Shown here in pieces: positions 47,801 through 55,351 of a DNA stretch of 64,000 bases. The notes under the pieces were generated by a model. That model saw nothing but the letters and a program-made list of their open reading frames with translations, was not told the DNA's origin and made no database searches. The position numbers and the translations under genes were made by a program. Source of the DNA: Hyphomicrobiales bacterium (GTDB lineage Bacteria > Pseudomonadota > Alphaproteobacteria > Rhizobiales > Rhizobiaceae); the NCBI GenBank assembly GCA_900465675.1, contig UBJR01000008.1, positions 124,001-188,000 on the forward strand. The letters are read 5' to 3'. Within the stretch, counting starts at the first letter, position 1. Each line of letters starts with the position of its first letter.

Positions 47801-50687
47801 CACGCATTCACCCGAAAATGCCACGACTACGTTTGTCGATGGTGGACGATATTACGGAGGAAGCTTCGAGTATGTCGTCACCGACGGGACGACGCCTGGA
47901 AGCGCCACCGTAAGCGTTGAGACAAATCTGTCCAATTGGCTGGTGGGCACGAACAGTGGCGACATCATCATCGGTGGCAGCGACTATACCACGATCTATG
48001 CAGGCGGCGGCAACGACGTCTTGATCGGCGGCGGCGGTAACGATTATCTGAGGGGAGGCACGGGGGATGACGTCTACGCCTTTGGCCTCAATGACGGCAA
48101 TGACCTGATCGTCGAAGAGGGCGGCACCGACAGGATTCTGATCGCCGCCAACGGTCAGGCACTGGCCTCGCTGGTCGCATATGACAGCAGCACCGCTCAG
48201 GGGAAGGGCGATCTCGTGATCGCCCTGGGCAACAACAGCATCACTGTACAGGACCATTTTGAAGGGGGCGACGACAAGGTTGAATCGATTTCCTTCGATG
48301 GCGCGACCGTCAACGGCTACAATCTCGGAACCGGAAGCTATGCGATCAGCAGCCAGGATCCCAGCAGCGCAGGCGGCTACCGGACGATTGACCTCTCGTC
48401 ATCCACCGTCAACAACCTGATCGCAGGAGAATCCGGTGCTGCCGACGCCATCACGGGCGGCAAGGGCAGCGATCTGATCTTCGGGGCGGGAGGGGACGAC
48501 AGGCTGGATGGCGGCAAGGGCGACGACTACCTCGTCGGCGATGCGGGCAACGACATCGTCAACGGCGGCGACGGCAACGACACGATCGTCTACACGATCG
48601 GCGACGGTGTCGACACGATCGACGGTGGTGCGGGCAATGACAGGCTCGTCATACTCGGCACCGGCGCCAGCGAAAATCTGAGTGTCGTCGTTACCAACAA
48701 CACGATTACGACCCTTGCGGGCGGTTCGGTTGCCGGCATCGAGACCGTGACGCTTGCCCTCGACGGCGGTATCGACACGCTGAGCTATGGAACGACGAGC
48801 CAGGGTGTGGTGGTCGATCTCTCGGCCGGTACGGCGACAGGCTTTGCGTCGATCACCGGTGTGGACAATATTGTCGGCGGTGCTGGCAACGATGTTCTGA
48901 CCGGCGATGCCAACGCAAACAGCATTAGCGGCGGTGGCGGCGACGACATCATCGTCGGCGCGCAGAACGATACCCTGCTCGACGGTGGTATCGGCAACGA
49001 CACGCTGCAAGTCGGCTCGAACTTCACCGCTTCGTCCGACGGACAGATCGCTAACATCGAGACTGTGACGATGACGTCGGCTTCGACGCTGAACCTGTCC
49101 AACCAGAGCGAAGGCTTCACGATCAACGGTTCGAGCGGAAACGACACGATTGCTGGCGGCTCCGGCAAGGACACGATCCTCGGTGGTGACGGCAATGACA
49201 CGGTCACCGGCGGCAAGGGTGCAGACATCCTGACCGGCGGAGCTGGGAGCGACATCTTTAAGTTTGCTGCCGGTGACTCGACGATCAGTCTCGGTGGCTC
49301 GAAGATGGCTGGAACGATTTCAGGCTACGATGTTGTTACCGATTTCAAACCAGGATCAACGCAGGGCCTCTCAGACAGGATCGCCTATACGAACGCATCT
49401 GTTTCGACTTCTGTCGGTGGCAATGACTCAGACTTGCAGCTACATACGGGCTATAAGGTTTCAAGCGGTTCCGTATCTGGCGGCGTCGCCACGTTCGTGG
49501 ATGCTCACGGCAGCACCGTGTCGCTGACATCGATTACTGATGTCGCCGCCGTTGTAGATTTCCTACAAGGTAACAATATCGGCGGGACGGGTTCGACCGT
49601 TGCATTCAATGCGACGATCGACGGGATTGCTCATACATTCCTGTTCACGCAGGGCTCAACCACGGGGTCCAGCGACAGCAACGACGTGCTGGTCGATCTC
49701 AAGTATGTCACGGCAACGGGTATCACTGCCAGCAACGGCCAATTGACGGTTGCGGGTTCCTCGGCCATCGACCCCATCATCCTCGACCTCGATCACAACG
49801 GCGTCGCGCTGACCTCGCTCGATCACGGCGTGCAGTTCGACATCAATGCCGATGGTCACAAGGATCAGATTGCCTGGACGGCCGGTAGCGATGGCATTCT
49901 GGCGCTGGATGTGGATGGCAATGGCAAGATCGACAATGGTAGCGAGATCTTCTCGCCGCACTTTGCCGGCGGCAATTATGCCACGGGTCTCGCGGCTCTC
50001 GCGACGCTCGATACCAACCACGATGGCAAGATCGATGCGGCCGATGAGGCTTTCTCGAAGCTCACCATCTGGCAGGATCTGAACCATAATGGCCTGACCG
50101 ATGCCGGCGAGCTTTCGAGCCTTGCCGATCAGCATATCACCAGCATCTCGCTCGATGCTGCTGCGTCCAACACGTCGATCAACGGTCAGACGATCCTCTC
50201 GGAAGGCAGCTACTCGACGGCGGATGGCGGTCATGGCAGCTTCGTCGAAGTCGCCTTCGACACCACGCTCGGCGGCAGCGAAGACGGCGCGCATGCCTAC
50301 TCGCTGATCGGCAGCAGCGGCGACGACGTTCTCTCGGGTGCCGGCGGCATGTACACGCTAACCGGTGGGGCAGGGGCCGACACCTTCGTCCTCGACGCCG
50401 ACGCTCTGAAGGATGTCAAGCTTGCCGACGTGATCACCGATTACAAGGCAGGCGAAGGCGATACGCTCGATGTCTCCAAGCTGCTCGACAGCCTGCTCGG
50501 TCACCAAGCGACGGAAGCCGAAGCCCTTGCCAGCGTCAAGACGACGGTCAGCGGCTCGGATACGGTCGTCAGCGTCAACGCAAATGGTGGCTGGCACGAT
50601 GTGGCGGTTCTTCAGAACACCACTGAAGCCGTCAAAATCCTGTTCGACGACAAGCACGATACGACGACCGCCCCGCACGTCGGCTAA
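38865..50687 (+). CDS. Giant RTX adhesin, type I secreted (3940 aa)
   Basis: No signal peptide. Residues 1-210 form a charged N-terminal region with a beta-rich segment (LDDIRIEGANLVLVQPDGTE, FLIGEVELPRDTVIAAL) and a di-alanine VAAG at 154-157. About 213-1367: eight or so VCBS/cadherin-like repeats, each ending in GTNDxPV-type strands, plus a cadherin-like unit. About 1400-2380: several RTX blocks (GGAGNDxxxGG nonapeptides) interrupted by a choice-of-anchor C/DUF642-like domain (about 1922-2096). About 2640-2930: bacterial Ig-like repeats, then a cadherin-like unit. About 3030-3465: further RTX blocks. About 3630-3760: EF-hand-like calcium loops (LDVDGNGKIDNG, LDTNHDGKIDAAD). C-terminus: a T1SS-143-type secretion domain. 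A calcium-folded surface adhesin exported by the downstream TolC-ABC-HlyD genes. No frameshift is seen. Confidence 0.92.
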   Translation: MSIEDLRNSNVDGEHASHEMISDVHEIAGREEAKLPEVERVELAQAQSSQTTDQTPAGEQSPKTDRVEAAPPAPQAAANPNEVVPDQNNVAHLAANVSLDDIRIEGANLVLVQPDGTEIVIINGAAHVPTFLIGEVELPRDTVIAALNDSHINVAAGPDGGDSASAAAPSSGAEFQDTTPGGDDAPTELAALLADTQQLDGGPAGGEELRINHAPTIELMESGLYIDTENDDEFKPIEGFVPGHDLDRNDALRYGVEGGQPLAGDPKYDIVKVGTYGELRLNSATGAYVFTPNDAAIEGLKDHQAESFTFTITDKAGASGTQVWTVEVNGVNDTASISGNATGSVVEDGKPGSQGSEGSEGNMALRVEANDGKISAEGQLTVSDRDTGDDHFQTPASEALAGKYGNFSFDPATGKWSYVLNNDTAAVQGLRAGDAVHETLTVTSADGTATQVIDVTVFGTNDAPVIAGGTNPAALAELADASHQDIGGVTGTLTVTDADVGDNLTGSVTGEATAQLNGGALPEGVDVKALIASGAISFNSVTTDGGSKTLTWTYDPKEANLDWLSAGETLTITYNAQVNDGHGNVGTQPITVTITGTNDAPVVAAGVSASITEQAGQTFSTAYDTAHLTIGFTDADLSNTGHTAQVTGVTASGVTNGLLTSNFGNAVLENLLKIDSVSKASGSDQGSVSATFQARDLAFDYLGVGEKLTLTYTIQVNDGAGGVTNQTVDVVITGTNDAPVLSTGLFGLGSFGFVDEANNTTGSTKLDTTKGTLYFADADLSDTHHDASVTGVVASGDTAGLDLTKLTGFMQTSVQNGANIGTLDWKFAAADKTFDYLGARDQLKLTYTIQISDGHGGTDTQTVTIIVDGSNDKPVITGFSNPVAIVEAVDASHQNIGGVTGTLTVSDADIGDTLTGSVKGAATAVFNGGTIPNNVDVSALIAKSAISFNSVTTDGGAKTLTWTYDPAAANLDWLPAGKTLTITYNAQVNDGYGNVGTQPITITITGTNDKPVIDGTHATGSVVEDGFNANGGHVGQSTISDTLVKSDADADDNATNDHWAILVSKQGGTSEVLNTNGKYGTFSVDQNGKWTYALDDDRQATQELNLNQKVTETFTVQVTDSHGATATQQVVVTITGSNDKPVISGGDTRATVIEAGIGANGQYTAGDASESGTLKKYDVDDEDDASNDTWSVAVPGHPTPGDVTSVSGVYGSFSVNQDGKWTYNLNNSLTATQALGRGQTAQEVFYVQVKDTHGATATEVVRITVVGTNDTPVGAADAYTVSEDGKLTVEKSSGVLANDTDVENNALTAVLVSGPAHGTLTFKPDGSFVYTPTTNYHGDDSFTYKPNDGMTNGEPVVVKITVGSVEDHVFTDGSETRDLTKFSADQTMTSPNNPYFEDGNYLNAKDGDDTVYLPNASNGLGQKYADLYAAGGTFNGGAGNDKIYGGDLDDRIAGGAGNDLIDGGSNSAVGFTRPDAPVSGGATAILASAHGGDTADYSAVATGIIANLGDSAANWPVTIGAHAASGDGNDTLTNIENVTGGAGDDVIFGDNNANILIGGAGSDTLIGGGGNDLLYGGDDNVADGLYAGAGDDVLILGNGGGTAKGEAGNDLIYGGTGNDYLYGDDDGPHDASTDGNDIIFAGAGNDYIQGNGGDDKLYGEDGDDTIVGGAGDDIIDGGAGNDTILYALGDGADVIDGGTGSDTLKFTTPDGGPTLIEYIKAVDNKLLIAATDSTDANLPQEKVLTATNVETLDIDVKGYNWLVFGHEGSDLKSAGVDTVKITGDDNGNSVFFAEVSSATALQANLNGGDDLFVSGGQAATQQVDGGSGVDTFDFRQISEQLNIDLESGVATRSSLNGQNLIATDKITNFENVDGSIGNDTIRGTSGANVIDGGSGNDVIEGRGGADQLYGGDGNDRITAGSELIANGGFNGPVQVMVGSDGPVDLGLGWKVESGSVDLLFTNGEILNAKFPAGVNAVDMQGVSAGKIDQTFATVAGQTYTISFLQATNPDLLKTNSGTTSEVTVNVHNANGTLDASQPFVDYAKDGIDWTTVGGTFVERTITFTATSNSTTIEFAAGGNTPYGSLIAEVSVTQSGSPAAGATLDGGAGNDIITGGSGDDTIFGGTGDDLIRGGEGNDTIDGGDGDDFISGGKGNDTLRGGAGNDIFSLGADIADATGYGDRTIDLGNGHSETYSISGLAGTGDAVDGGSGYDTIVLDAGGANGFVLDASYNGTPNFAHVEAISGTGGNDIILMNANYTSDVQGGGITIDGGAGNDIIQGGAGNDTLIGGIGNDLISGLGGDDTISGGAGDDRLYGGAGNDTISGGDGNDFISGGTGNDTLSGGAGNDTFSYSTGDGTDKVDGGDGNDTLHIAGSDTGSTFNINAVSIGGVNNLAVNIEAGSTANAATAGNYEVATTNVEEWVIDGGKGNDTFVVSGDLSGTGLATSTITINGGAGNDLIVLDRGANNANRVVVDGGNNSDVGDSVKLDFKYTEITHVVATVHGFEITHNGVTDVFTNIENFQFSDGVTQTYAELVAPPEAPVLTVIDDQLPKVGDVANAGATNDQTPTIHIALANTGALAGDSVQLYDKGLPVGAAHVLTAAEISQGYAEITTGTLPEGSHSFTAAISDLFNHTGATSDAFAITVDITPPAVSIVTIEGGNDVINASEALNGIAISGQAEIGSTLKVNGADVTVGADGHWTTSIVPTVQGALTVTAIATDAAGNSSTATHNLTIDTIAPAVSIVTIEGGNDVINASEAANGIQVSGNAEAGSTLTVNGAAVVVDSNGHWTTSITPTGQGPLTVTAIATDAAGNSSTATHQLSVDTVAPTATIVFADNNLTIGETSKVTITFSEAVTGFTNDDLTVENGLLSNVTSNDNGKTWTATFTPTVNMSDAVNVITLAAGGVTDAAGNTNAQTQSDNYVVNTVPPNTAPVGGDDHVITNMSSVAIPDWALLLNDKDADGDSLTITSAGNPYEGSVTHSPENATTTFVDGGRYYGGSFEYVVTDGTTPGSATVSVETNLSNWLVGTNSGDIIIGGSDYTTIYAGGGNDVLIGGGGNDYLRGGTGDDVYAFGLNDGNDLIVEEGGTDRILIAANGQALASLVAYDSSTAQGKGDLVIALGNNSITVQDHFEGGDDKVESISFDGATVNGYNLGTGSYAISSQDPSSAGGYRTIDLSSSTVNNLIAGESGAADAITGGKGSDLIFGAGGDDRLDGGKGDDYLVGDAGNDIVNGGDGNDTIVYTIGDGVDTIDGGAGNDRLVILGTGASENLSVVVTNNTITTLAGGSVAGIETVTLALDGGIDTLSYGTTSQGVVVDLSAGTATGFASITGVDNIVGGAGNDVLTGDANANSISGGGGDDIIVGAQNDTLLDGGIGNDTLQVGSNFTASSDGQIANIETVTMTSASTLNLSNQSEGFTINGSSGNDTIAGGSGKDTILGGDGNDTVTGGKGADILTGGAGSDIFKFAAGDSTISLGGSKMAGTISGYDVVTDFKPGSTQGLSDRIAYTNASVSTSVGGNDSDLQLHTGYKVSSGSVSGGVATFVDAHGSTVSLTSITDVAAVVDFLQGNNIGGTGSTVAFNATIDGIAHTFLFTQGSTTGSSDSNDVLVDLKYVTATGITASNGQLTVAGSSAIDPIILDLDHNGVALTSLDHGVQFDINADGHKDQIAWTAGSDGILALDVDGNGKIDNGSEIFSPHFAGGNYATGLAALATLDTNHDGKIDAADEAFSKLTIWQDLNHNGLTDAGELSSLADQHITSISLDAAASNTSINGQTILSEGSYSTADGGHGSFVEVAFDTTLGGSEDGAHAYSLIGSSGDDVLSGAGGMYTLTGGAGADTFVLDADALKDVKLADVITDYKAGEGDTLDVSKLLDSLLGHQATEAEALASVKTTVSGSDTVVSVNANGGWHDVAVLQNTTEAVKILFDDKHDTTTAPHVG
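40465..41890 (+). repeat. Near-identical in-frame DNA repeat inside the adhesin
   Basis: 196 bases at 40465-40660 recur at 41695-41890, about nine in ten bases identical, exactly 410 codons apart. They encode equivalent parts of two VCBS repeats. Recombination between them would delete or add three repeats in frame. Confidence 0.8.
46815..47345 (+). repeat. Tandem Ig-like repeat unit in the adhesin (89 codons)
   Basis: The VSIVTIEGGNDVINASEA unit starting near 46815 is repeated near 47082, 267 bases (89 codons) on, with high DNA identity. A bacterial Ig-like tandem repeat. Confidence 0.8.
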
Positions 50688-50710
50688 GCCGTCGTCACCT
50701 CAAACAATCG

Positions 50711-50732
50711 AAAAGGCGCGAGAGCGCCTTTT
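50711..50732. terminator. Bidirectional terminator between adhesin and GGDEF genes
   Basis: AAAAGGCGC and GCGCCTTTT, a 9-bp stem with a GAGA loop, A-rich and T-rich on either side. It lies between the adhesin stop (50687) and the end of the minus-strand gene (50739), so it can serve both. Confidence 0.85.
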
Positions 50733-50738
50733 CTGCTT

Positions 50739-51494
50739 TCAGGCAGCCGGCAATCTCCCGATCGCGATCGGCTCGTCCTCGCCGCCGGCCTCCATGGCGA
50801 GCTCGCCCGCCATCTGCCGGATACGGTTGAATTCTGCCGGGCCGTCGAAGATTGCGCCGCCGAGTTTCAGGTCGATCGAGAGCGGGTTCTCGTCGGCGGC
50901 GAAGGCGGCCGCCGCCACCCGTTCGCGGATGCGGTTGGCGATATCGAGGGCGCTTTCGGGCGCGGCACCCGGCAGGAAGATGCCGAGCTCGTTGGTCGCA
51001 AGCCTTGCCACCAGGTCGCCGCTGCGCACCGAGGACTGGATGATCGCCGCCAGCGACTGCATCACCGTATCGGCCCATTGCGGCCCGTAGCGGCGGCTGA
51101 TGGCATCCAGCGGATCGACGACGGCGGCGATCATGATGCCGCCTGTGTCGGTCGAGATTCGCTTGCGCCGGTCGATGTAATGCTCGACGGATGCGGCAAA
51201 AGCAGTGCCATTCAGAGCCCCCGTCGTGGCGTCGTGGCGGGCGGTGTAATTAATCCGTTCGTGTAGCTTCCGGATTTCACCATTTTTGATCCCGATTGCG
51301 GCAAGCAGCGGAAATGCAACAAACAAAGAAATTGAGCATGTACTGATTAAACCTACCAAAAATGGTTGGTCCGGCAGAAGAAGGTTTAAGATAAGTAAAG
51401 CACCAACGGACCCGGCGAGGCATCCCAATGCACCTGTTGTGGCCGTCCATAGAGCTCTTACTGTTGCTTGGGAGTAACTCTTTCGGAAATTCAT
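50739..51494 (-). CDS. Membrane protein with degenerate GGDEF domain
   Basis: 251 residues. Two N-terminal membrane segments (about 15-45 and 50-75) with a short outside loop, a linker helix, then a GGDEF-like domain (YTARHDATTGALNGTAFAAS and onward). The signature position reads LATNELGIFL instead of GGDEF, so cyclase activity is unlikely. It may act as a c-di-GMP or protein-binding regulator. Start ATG at 51494. It lies antisense between the adhesin and the secretion operon and is divergent from the latter. Confidence 0.8.
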   Translation of the reverse strand: MNFRKSYSQATVRALWTATTGALGCLAGSVGALLILNLLLPDQPFLVGLISTCSISLFVAFPLLAAIGIKNGEIRKLHERINYTARHDATTGALNGTAFAASVEHYIDRRKRISTDTGGIMIAAVVDPLDAISRRYGPQWADTVMQSLAAIIQSSVRSGDLVARLATNELGIFLPGAAPESALDIANRIRERVAAAAFAADENPLSIDLKLGGAIFDGPAEFNRIRQMAGELAMEAGGEDEPIAIGRLPAA

Positions 51495-51661
51495 GGTGCG
51501 CAATGTCCGTTGAAAAACGTACAATGAGCTAATCAGCTGCGGGAGAATCCGGGATTAAAAAATCCTGTAAAATTGTTCCTTTAGTAGCTGATCCCTGTGA
51601 ATTAACTGTCTTCGGAAGATTGTCCTGCACTGCAGTTGGAGTGTGGAAATGTTGGTGATAC

Positions 51662-51691
51662 TTGTTTGCTGAAGAACATCTTCGGTATATG
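51662..51691 (+). promoter_or_regulatory. Weak promoter candidate for the secretion operon
   Basis: TTGTTT at 51662-51667 and TATATG at 51686-51691, 18 bp apart, about 40 bp before the TTG start at 51733. It is the best sigma-70-like pair I saw in the AT-rich 238-bp divergent gap 51495-51732. Low confidence. Confidence 0.3.
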
Positions 51692-51732
51692 GGTTTCGCC
51701 CGGAGAATCTCAGATGTTGAGGGGCATCAGTC

Positions 51733-53175
51733 TTGTTTAAAGGCAAAAGAATTTTTGCGGCTCTGTCCGCCACCGTTGCTTTCAGCTTCGCGTTTTCGAT
51801 GAATGCCGATGCAATGACCTTGCAGCAGGCCGTCGAGAAGACGATGAAGACGAACCCGCAAATCTTGCAGGCTGCAAAAGATCGCGAAGCCGTGGAGTTT
51901 GAGCTCCGCCAGGCGCGGGGTCTTTACTTGCCGTCGGTCGATCTGGAGGCCGGTGCCGGCCGCCGCAGACTGTCCAATTCCAGCACAGGGACGCTGACCT
52001 CCGACCACGATTACTTGTCGCCGGGCGAAGTTGGTTTGACGGTTACTCAGACATTGTTCGACGGCGGTGCCCGCCGTTCGCAGGTCGAGCAGCAGGCTGC
52101 TCGCGTCGATGGCGCTTCCTTCCGCGTTCTCGAGCGTTCCGAAGCGCTGGCCCTCGAAGTCACTCAGGATTATCTCGAATACATCCTGCAGGGTCAGATC
52201 GTGAAGGCCGCGCAGGACAACGTCGGCTTCCACAGCCAGATCCTCGGCAATATCGAGCAGAGCATCAAGGGCGGCACGCTGACCGATGCCGACCGTCTTC
52301 AGGGCGTCGAGCGTCAGCAGGCTGCTGCAGCCCGTCTGCAGGAAGCCAAGGAAGAGCTGGAAGCCACCCGCATCCGCTTCCTCCAGGCCGTCGGCGAGCC
52401 GATCACCAATGCCTCAACCCCGCCGTCGGTTGCCAAGTTCCTGCCGAAGACGTTGAATGACGCCGTCTTCATCGCCGCCAAGAACAGCCCGCGCATCTAC
52501 TCGGCCAATGCCGATATCGATGCGGCTGACGCCAGCGTGCGTGGCGCCCGCGCCAACTACCTGCCGAAGGTCGATCTCGAAGGCACCGCCCGCGTCGGCG
52601 ATGACATCGACGGCGACGACGGCAACACCAACGACTATCAGGTCCGCGTCGTTGCCCGCTGGAACCTTTATCGCGGCGGCATCGATACCGCCCGCGAGCA
52701 GGAGCAGATCCGCCGCGCCGGTGAACAGCGTTATGCGCTGGCCCAGGTGCAGCGCGAAGTCGAGCAGTCCGTCCGTTCCGCCTGGAACGAGCGCGTCAGC
52801 CGCGGCACGCTTGCCGGCATCCTCGGCAAGCAGGCGCAGACCAACGCCCAGCTCGTATCATCCTACCGTCAGCAGTTCGGTGTCGGCCAGCGTTCGCTGC
52901 TCGACGTGCTTGACGCGCAGAACACCAATTTCAACACCAGAGTTCTGGCAGACACGGCGCGCGTTGCCTCGCTGTTTGCCGAGTACAAGATCCTGGCTGC
53001 CTCCGGCAATCTGCTTCAGACGATGAAGCTGCGGCCGGTCGAGCAGTCCAAGGCTTATGCGCGGGAAGAGTTTGTTGTCCCCGCGGGCGTCGCAAATCCG
53101 GGTTATGTCGAGCTGCAGTCTACGCAGAAGGCCGGCATGCCTCTGGATCTTCTGGCGCCAATTCGACAGCAGTAG
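51733..53175 (+). CDS. TolC-family outer-membrane channel of the type I secretion system
   Basis: 480 residues from a TTG start with GAGGGG 8 bases upstream. Signal peptide (KRIFAALSATVAFSFAFSMN, cleaved after ADA). The OEP domain follows: TLQQAVEKTMKTNPQILQAA, VGLTVTQTLFDGGARRSQV, and the second half repeating the pattern (ARWNLYRGGIDTAREQEQIR, QFGVGQRSLLDVLDAQN). Corresponds to LapE/AggA-type channels of adhesin exporters. First gene of tolC-ABC-hlyD-RHH/PAS, 19 bp before the next. Confidence 0.9.
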   Translation: MFKGKRIFAALSATVAFSFAFSMNADAMTLQQAVEKTMKTNPQILQAAKDREAVEFELRQARGLYLPSVDLEAGAGRRRLSNSSTGTLTSDHDYLSPGEVGLTVTQTLFDGGARRSQVEQQAARVDGASFRVLERSEALALEVTQDYLEYILQGQIVKAAQDNVGFHSQILGNIEQSIKGGTLTDADRLQGVERQQAAAARLQEAKEELEATRIRFLQAVGEPITNASTPPSVAKFLPKTLNDAVFIAAKNSPRIYSANADIDAADASVRGARANYLPKVDLEGTARVGDDIDGDDGNTNDYQVRVVARWNLYRGGIDTAREQEQIRRAGEQRYALAQVQREVEQSVRSAWNERVSRGTLAGILGKQAQTNAQLVSSYRQQFGVGQRSLLDVLDAQNTNFNTRVLADTARVASLFAEYKILAASGNLLQTMKLRPVEQSKAYAREEFVVPAGVANPGYVELQSTQKAGMPLDLLAPIRQQ

Positions 53176-53194
53176 TCGAAACGGCCATGGAACA

Positions 53195-55351
53195 ATGCTG
53201 AACGTAGCGCTCGAGACTTCCAGCGGCACCCCGCTGCAGACATTCAAAGCCGCTTTTAAATCCGTGGCTGCGTTCTATGGCCGTCCCAGTTCCGATACGG
53301 TGCTCTTCTCCGGACTTCCGGATGAAGTCACCGAGTCGCTGGAGCTGGACGACATCGAGCAGATCGCCGAACGGATCGGGCTGCAGGTCATCAGGCATGA
53401 AGAGCGCGATTGCCGCTCGGGCAATTTCGATTGTCCTGCGATCGTCGCCTTTGCCGATGGCGGCGTGCTGCCGCTGCTCGAAGTCGCCGAAGACGGCTCC
53501 TATATCACCGACGTCGTGCCCATCGCCGGCCAGCCGATCCGGCTGACGCGCCAGGAGCTTGCGAGCCTCCAGCCGCAAGCCGCCTTTGCCTTCACGCTCT
53601 ATTATCAGAACGCCTCGGAAGAGGCGCTCGTCGGCAATGCCGTCGAGATCGAGAAGCGCCATTGGCTGTCGAGCACGCTGGCGCCGTACTGGCGCACCTA
53701 TGTCCGCGTCATGGTCGCAGCGCTGTTCATCAATCTCATTGCGCTCGGCTCGCCGCTGTTCACGATGAACGTTTATGACCGGGTCCTGCCGAACAAGGCG
53801 ATCCCGACGCTCTGGGTTCTCTCGGCCGGCATTTCGCTCGCCTATCTCTTCGATTTCCTGTTGAAGACAGCGCGTTCGTCACTGATCGATTATGCCGGCC
53901 GTAAGGCCGACCTGCGTCTGTCGCAGATGATCTTCGATAAGGTGCTGAACTCGACGCTCGCCTCGCGGCCGATGTCGACTGGCGAATATGCCAACCGTGT
54001 CACGCAATATGAGTTCGTCCGCGAATTCTTCACCTCGAACACCATCGGCGTCCTGATCGACAGCCTGTTCGTGTTCATCTTCCTGTTCGTCATCTACCTC
54101 ATTTCCGGCTGGCTCGTCGTCATTCCGGCTGTTGCCTTCGTCGCCTCCGTTGTCATCGGCCTCTGGGCGCAGGCGGCGATCGGCAAGCGCATGGCAACCG
54201 CCGCCAACGAGGCATCGCGCCGCCAGTCGCTGCTGGTCGAAACCATCTCGACCATCGAGACGCTGAAGAGCCTGCGTGCCGAAGCCACCATGCTGCGCCG
54301 CTGGCAGGAGCTGACGAAATATTCGAGCCGCACCAGCGAAGAGATCAAGCACGTCTCGACCAATGCCATCAACCTGACGATGCTGATCCAGCAGATGGTC
54401 AGCGTCCTGATCGTCATTGCCGGCACCTATGAATTCTCCGAGGGCCGCATCGCCATGGGCGCCATTGTCGCCACCGTGATGCTGGCGAGCCGCGCCGGTG
54501 CCCCGCTCGGGCAGATCGCCATGACGCTGGCCCGCTTCCGCCAGGCCACCATGTCGCTGCGCATCCTCGACAAGATCATGGAACAGCCGGACGACCGGCC
54601 CTCGACCGTTGGTTTCGTCAACCGGCAGATCACTCAGGGCAGCTTCAGCTTCCAGAATGTCGCATTCCAGTATCCGGGCTCGGATCACCCTGTTATCAAC
54701 GGCCTGTCCTTCAATGTCCGCCCGGGCGAGAAGATCGGCATCATCGGCCGCATCGGCTCCGGCAAGACGACGCTCGGGCGCCTGCTCGATGGTCTGTTTG
54801 CGCCTGCATCCGGCCGCGTGCTGATCGACGGCGTCGATGTCCGCCAGTATCACATGGCGGAAGTCCGCTCGGCAGTTGCGGTTGCCGGCCAGTCGTCGGA
54901 TCTGTTCTCCGGCACGGTCAAGGAAAACCTGTTGATCGGCCGGGCCGACGCGACGGATGAAGAGCTGCTCGAAGTCGCCCGCATCACCGGCGTCGATGAA
55001 TTCGTCGGCAATCATCCGCGCGGTTTCGACATGCCGGTCGGAGAGCGCGGCACCAATCTGTCCAGCGGCCAGAAGCAGGCGCTGACCATTGCCCGCCTGC
55101 TGCTTACCAAGCCGAAGATCGTCTTCCTCGACGAGCCGTCGGGCGCCATGGACCTTGCCACCGAACGTCACCTGATTTCGCGGCTGTCGAGCGCTTTCGG
55201 TGCCGAAACCACGCTGCTGATCGCCACGCATCGCCATAGCATGCTGGAGCTGGTCGACCGCCTGATCGTCATCGACAAGGGCAAGATCATCGCCGATGGC
55301 CCGAAGCAGGCCGTCATCCAGGCCATGCAGCAGCGCCGGCCGGGAGCATGA
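53195..55351 (+). CDS. Type I secretion ABC exporter (LapB-like, C39-like N-terminus)
   Basis: 718 residues. Residues about 1-140 form a C39-peptidase-like domain without an evident catalytic cysteine, as in LapB/HlyB-type exporters of RTX proteins. Then six membrane helices (about 165-430) and the ATPase: Walker A GRIGSGKTT near 520, signature LSSGQKQ near 620, Walker B IVFLDEPSG near 645. Exports the adjacent adhesin, driven by ATP. The ATG at 53195 is chosen because the C39-like fold starts there. Stop overlaps the next start (ATGA). Confidence 0.92.
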   Translation: MLNVALETSSGTPLQTFKAAFKSVAAFYGRPSSDTVLFSGLPDEVTESLELDDIEQIAERIGLQVIRHEERDCRSGNFDCPAIVAFADGGVLPLLEVAEDGSYITDVVPIAGQPIRLTRQELASLQPQAAFAFTLYYQNASEEALVGNAVEIEKRHWLSSTLAPYWRTYVRVMVAALFINLIALGSPLFTMNVYDRVLPNKAIPTLWVLSAGISLAYLFDFLLKTARSSLIDYAGRKADLRLSQMIFDKVLNSTLASRPMSTGEYANRVTQYEFVREFFTSNTIGVLIDSLFVFIFLFVIYLISGWLVVIPAVAFVASVVIGLWAQAAIGKRMATAANEASRRQSLLVETISTIETLKSLRAEATMLRRWQELTKYSSRTSEEIKHVSTNAINLTMLIQQMVSVLIVIAGTYEFSEGRIAMGAIVATVMLASRAGAPLGQIAMTLARFRQATMSLRILDKIMEQPDDRPSTVGFVNRQITQGSFSFQNVAFQYPGSDHPVINGLSFNVRPGEKIGIIGRIGSGKTTLGRLLDGLFAPASGRVLIDGVDVRQYHMAEVRSAVAVAGQSSDLFSGTVKENLLIGRADATDEELLEVARITGVDEFVGNHPRGFDMPVGERGTNLSSGQKQALTIARLLLTKPKIVFLDEPSGAMDLATERHLISRLSSAFGAETTLLIATHRHSMLELVDRLIVIDKGKIIADGPKQAVIQAMQQRRPGA

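Noticed and set aside
38865..50687. CRISPR-like array in the adhesin from its regular repeats
   Set aside because: The repeats are codon-phased protein repeats (VCBS, RTX nonapeptides) within one open frame, with no short identical repeats separated by unique spacers.
50739..51494. Active diguanylate cyclase
   Set aside because: The GGDEF signature reads ATNEL, so the catalytic glycine and acidic residues are missing.
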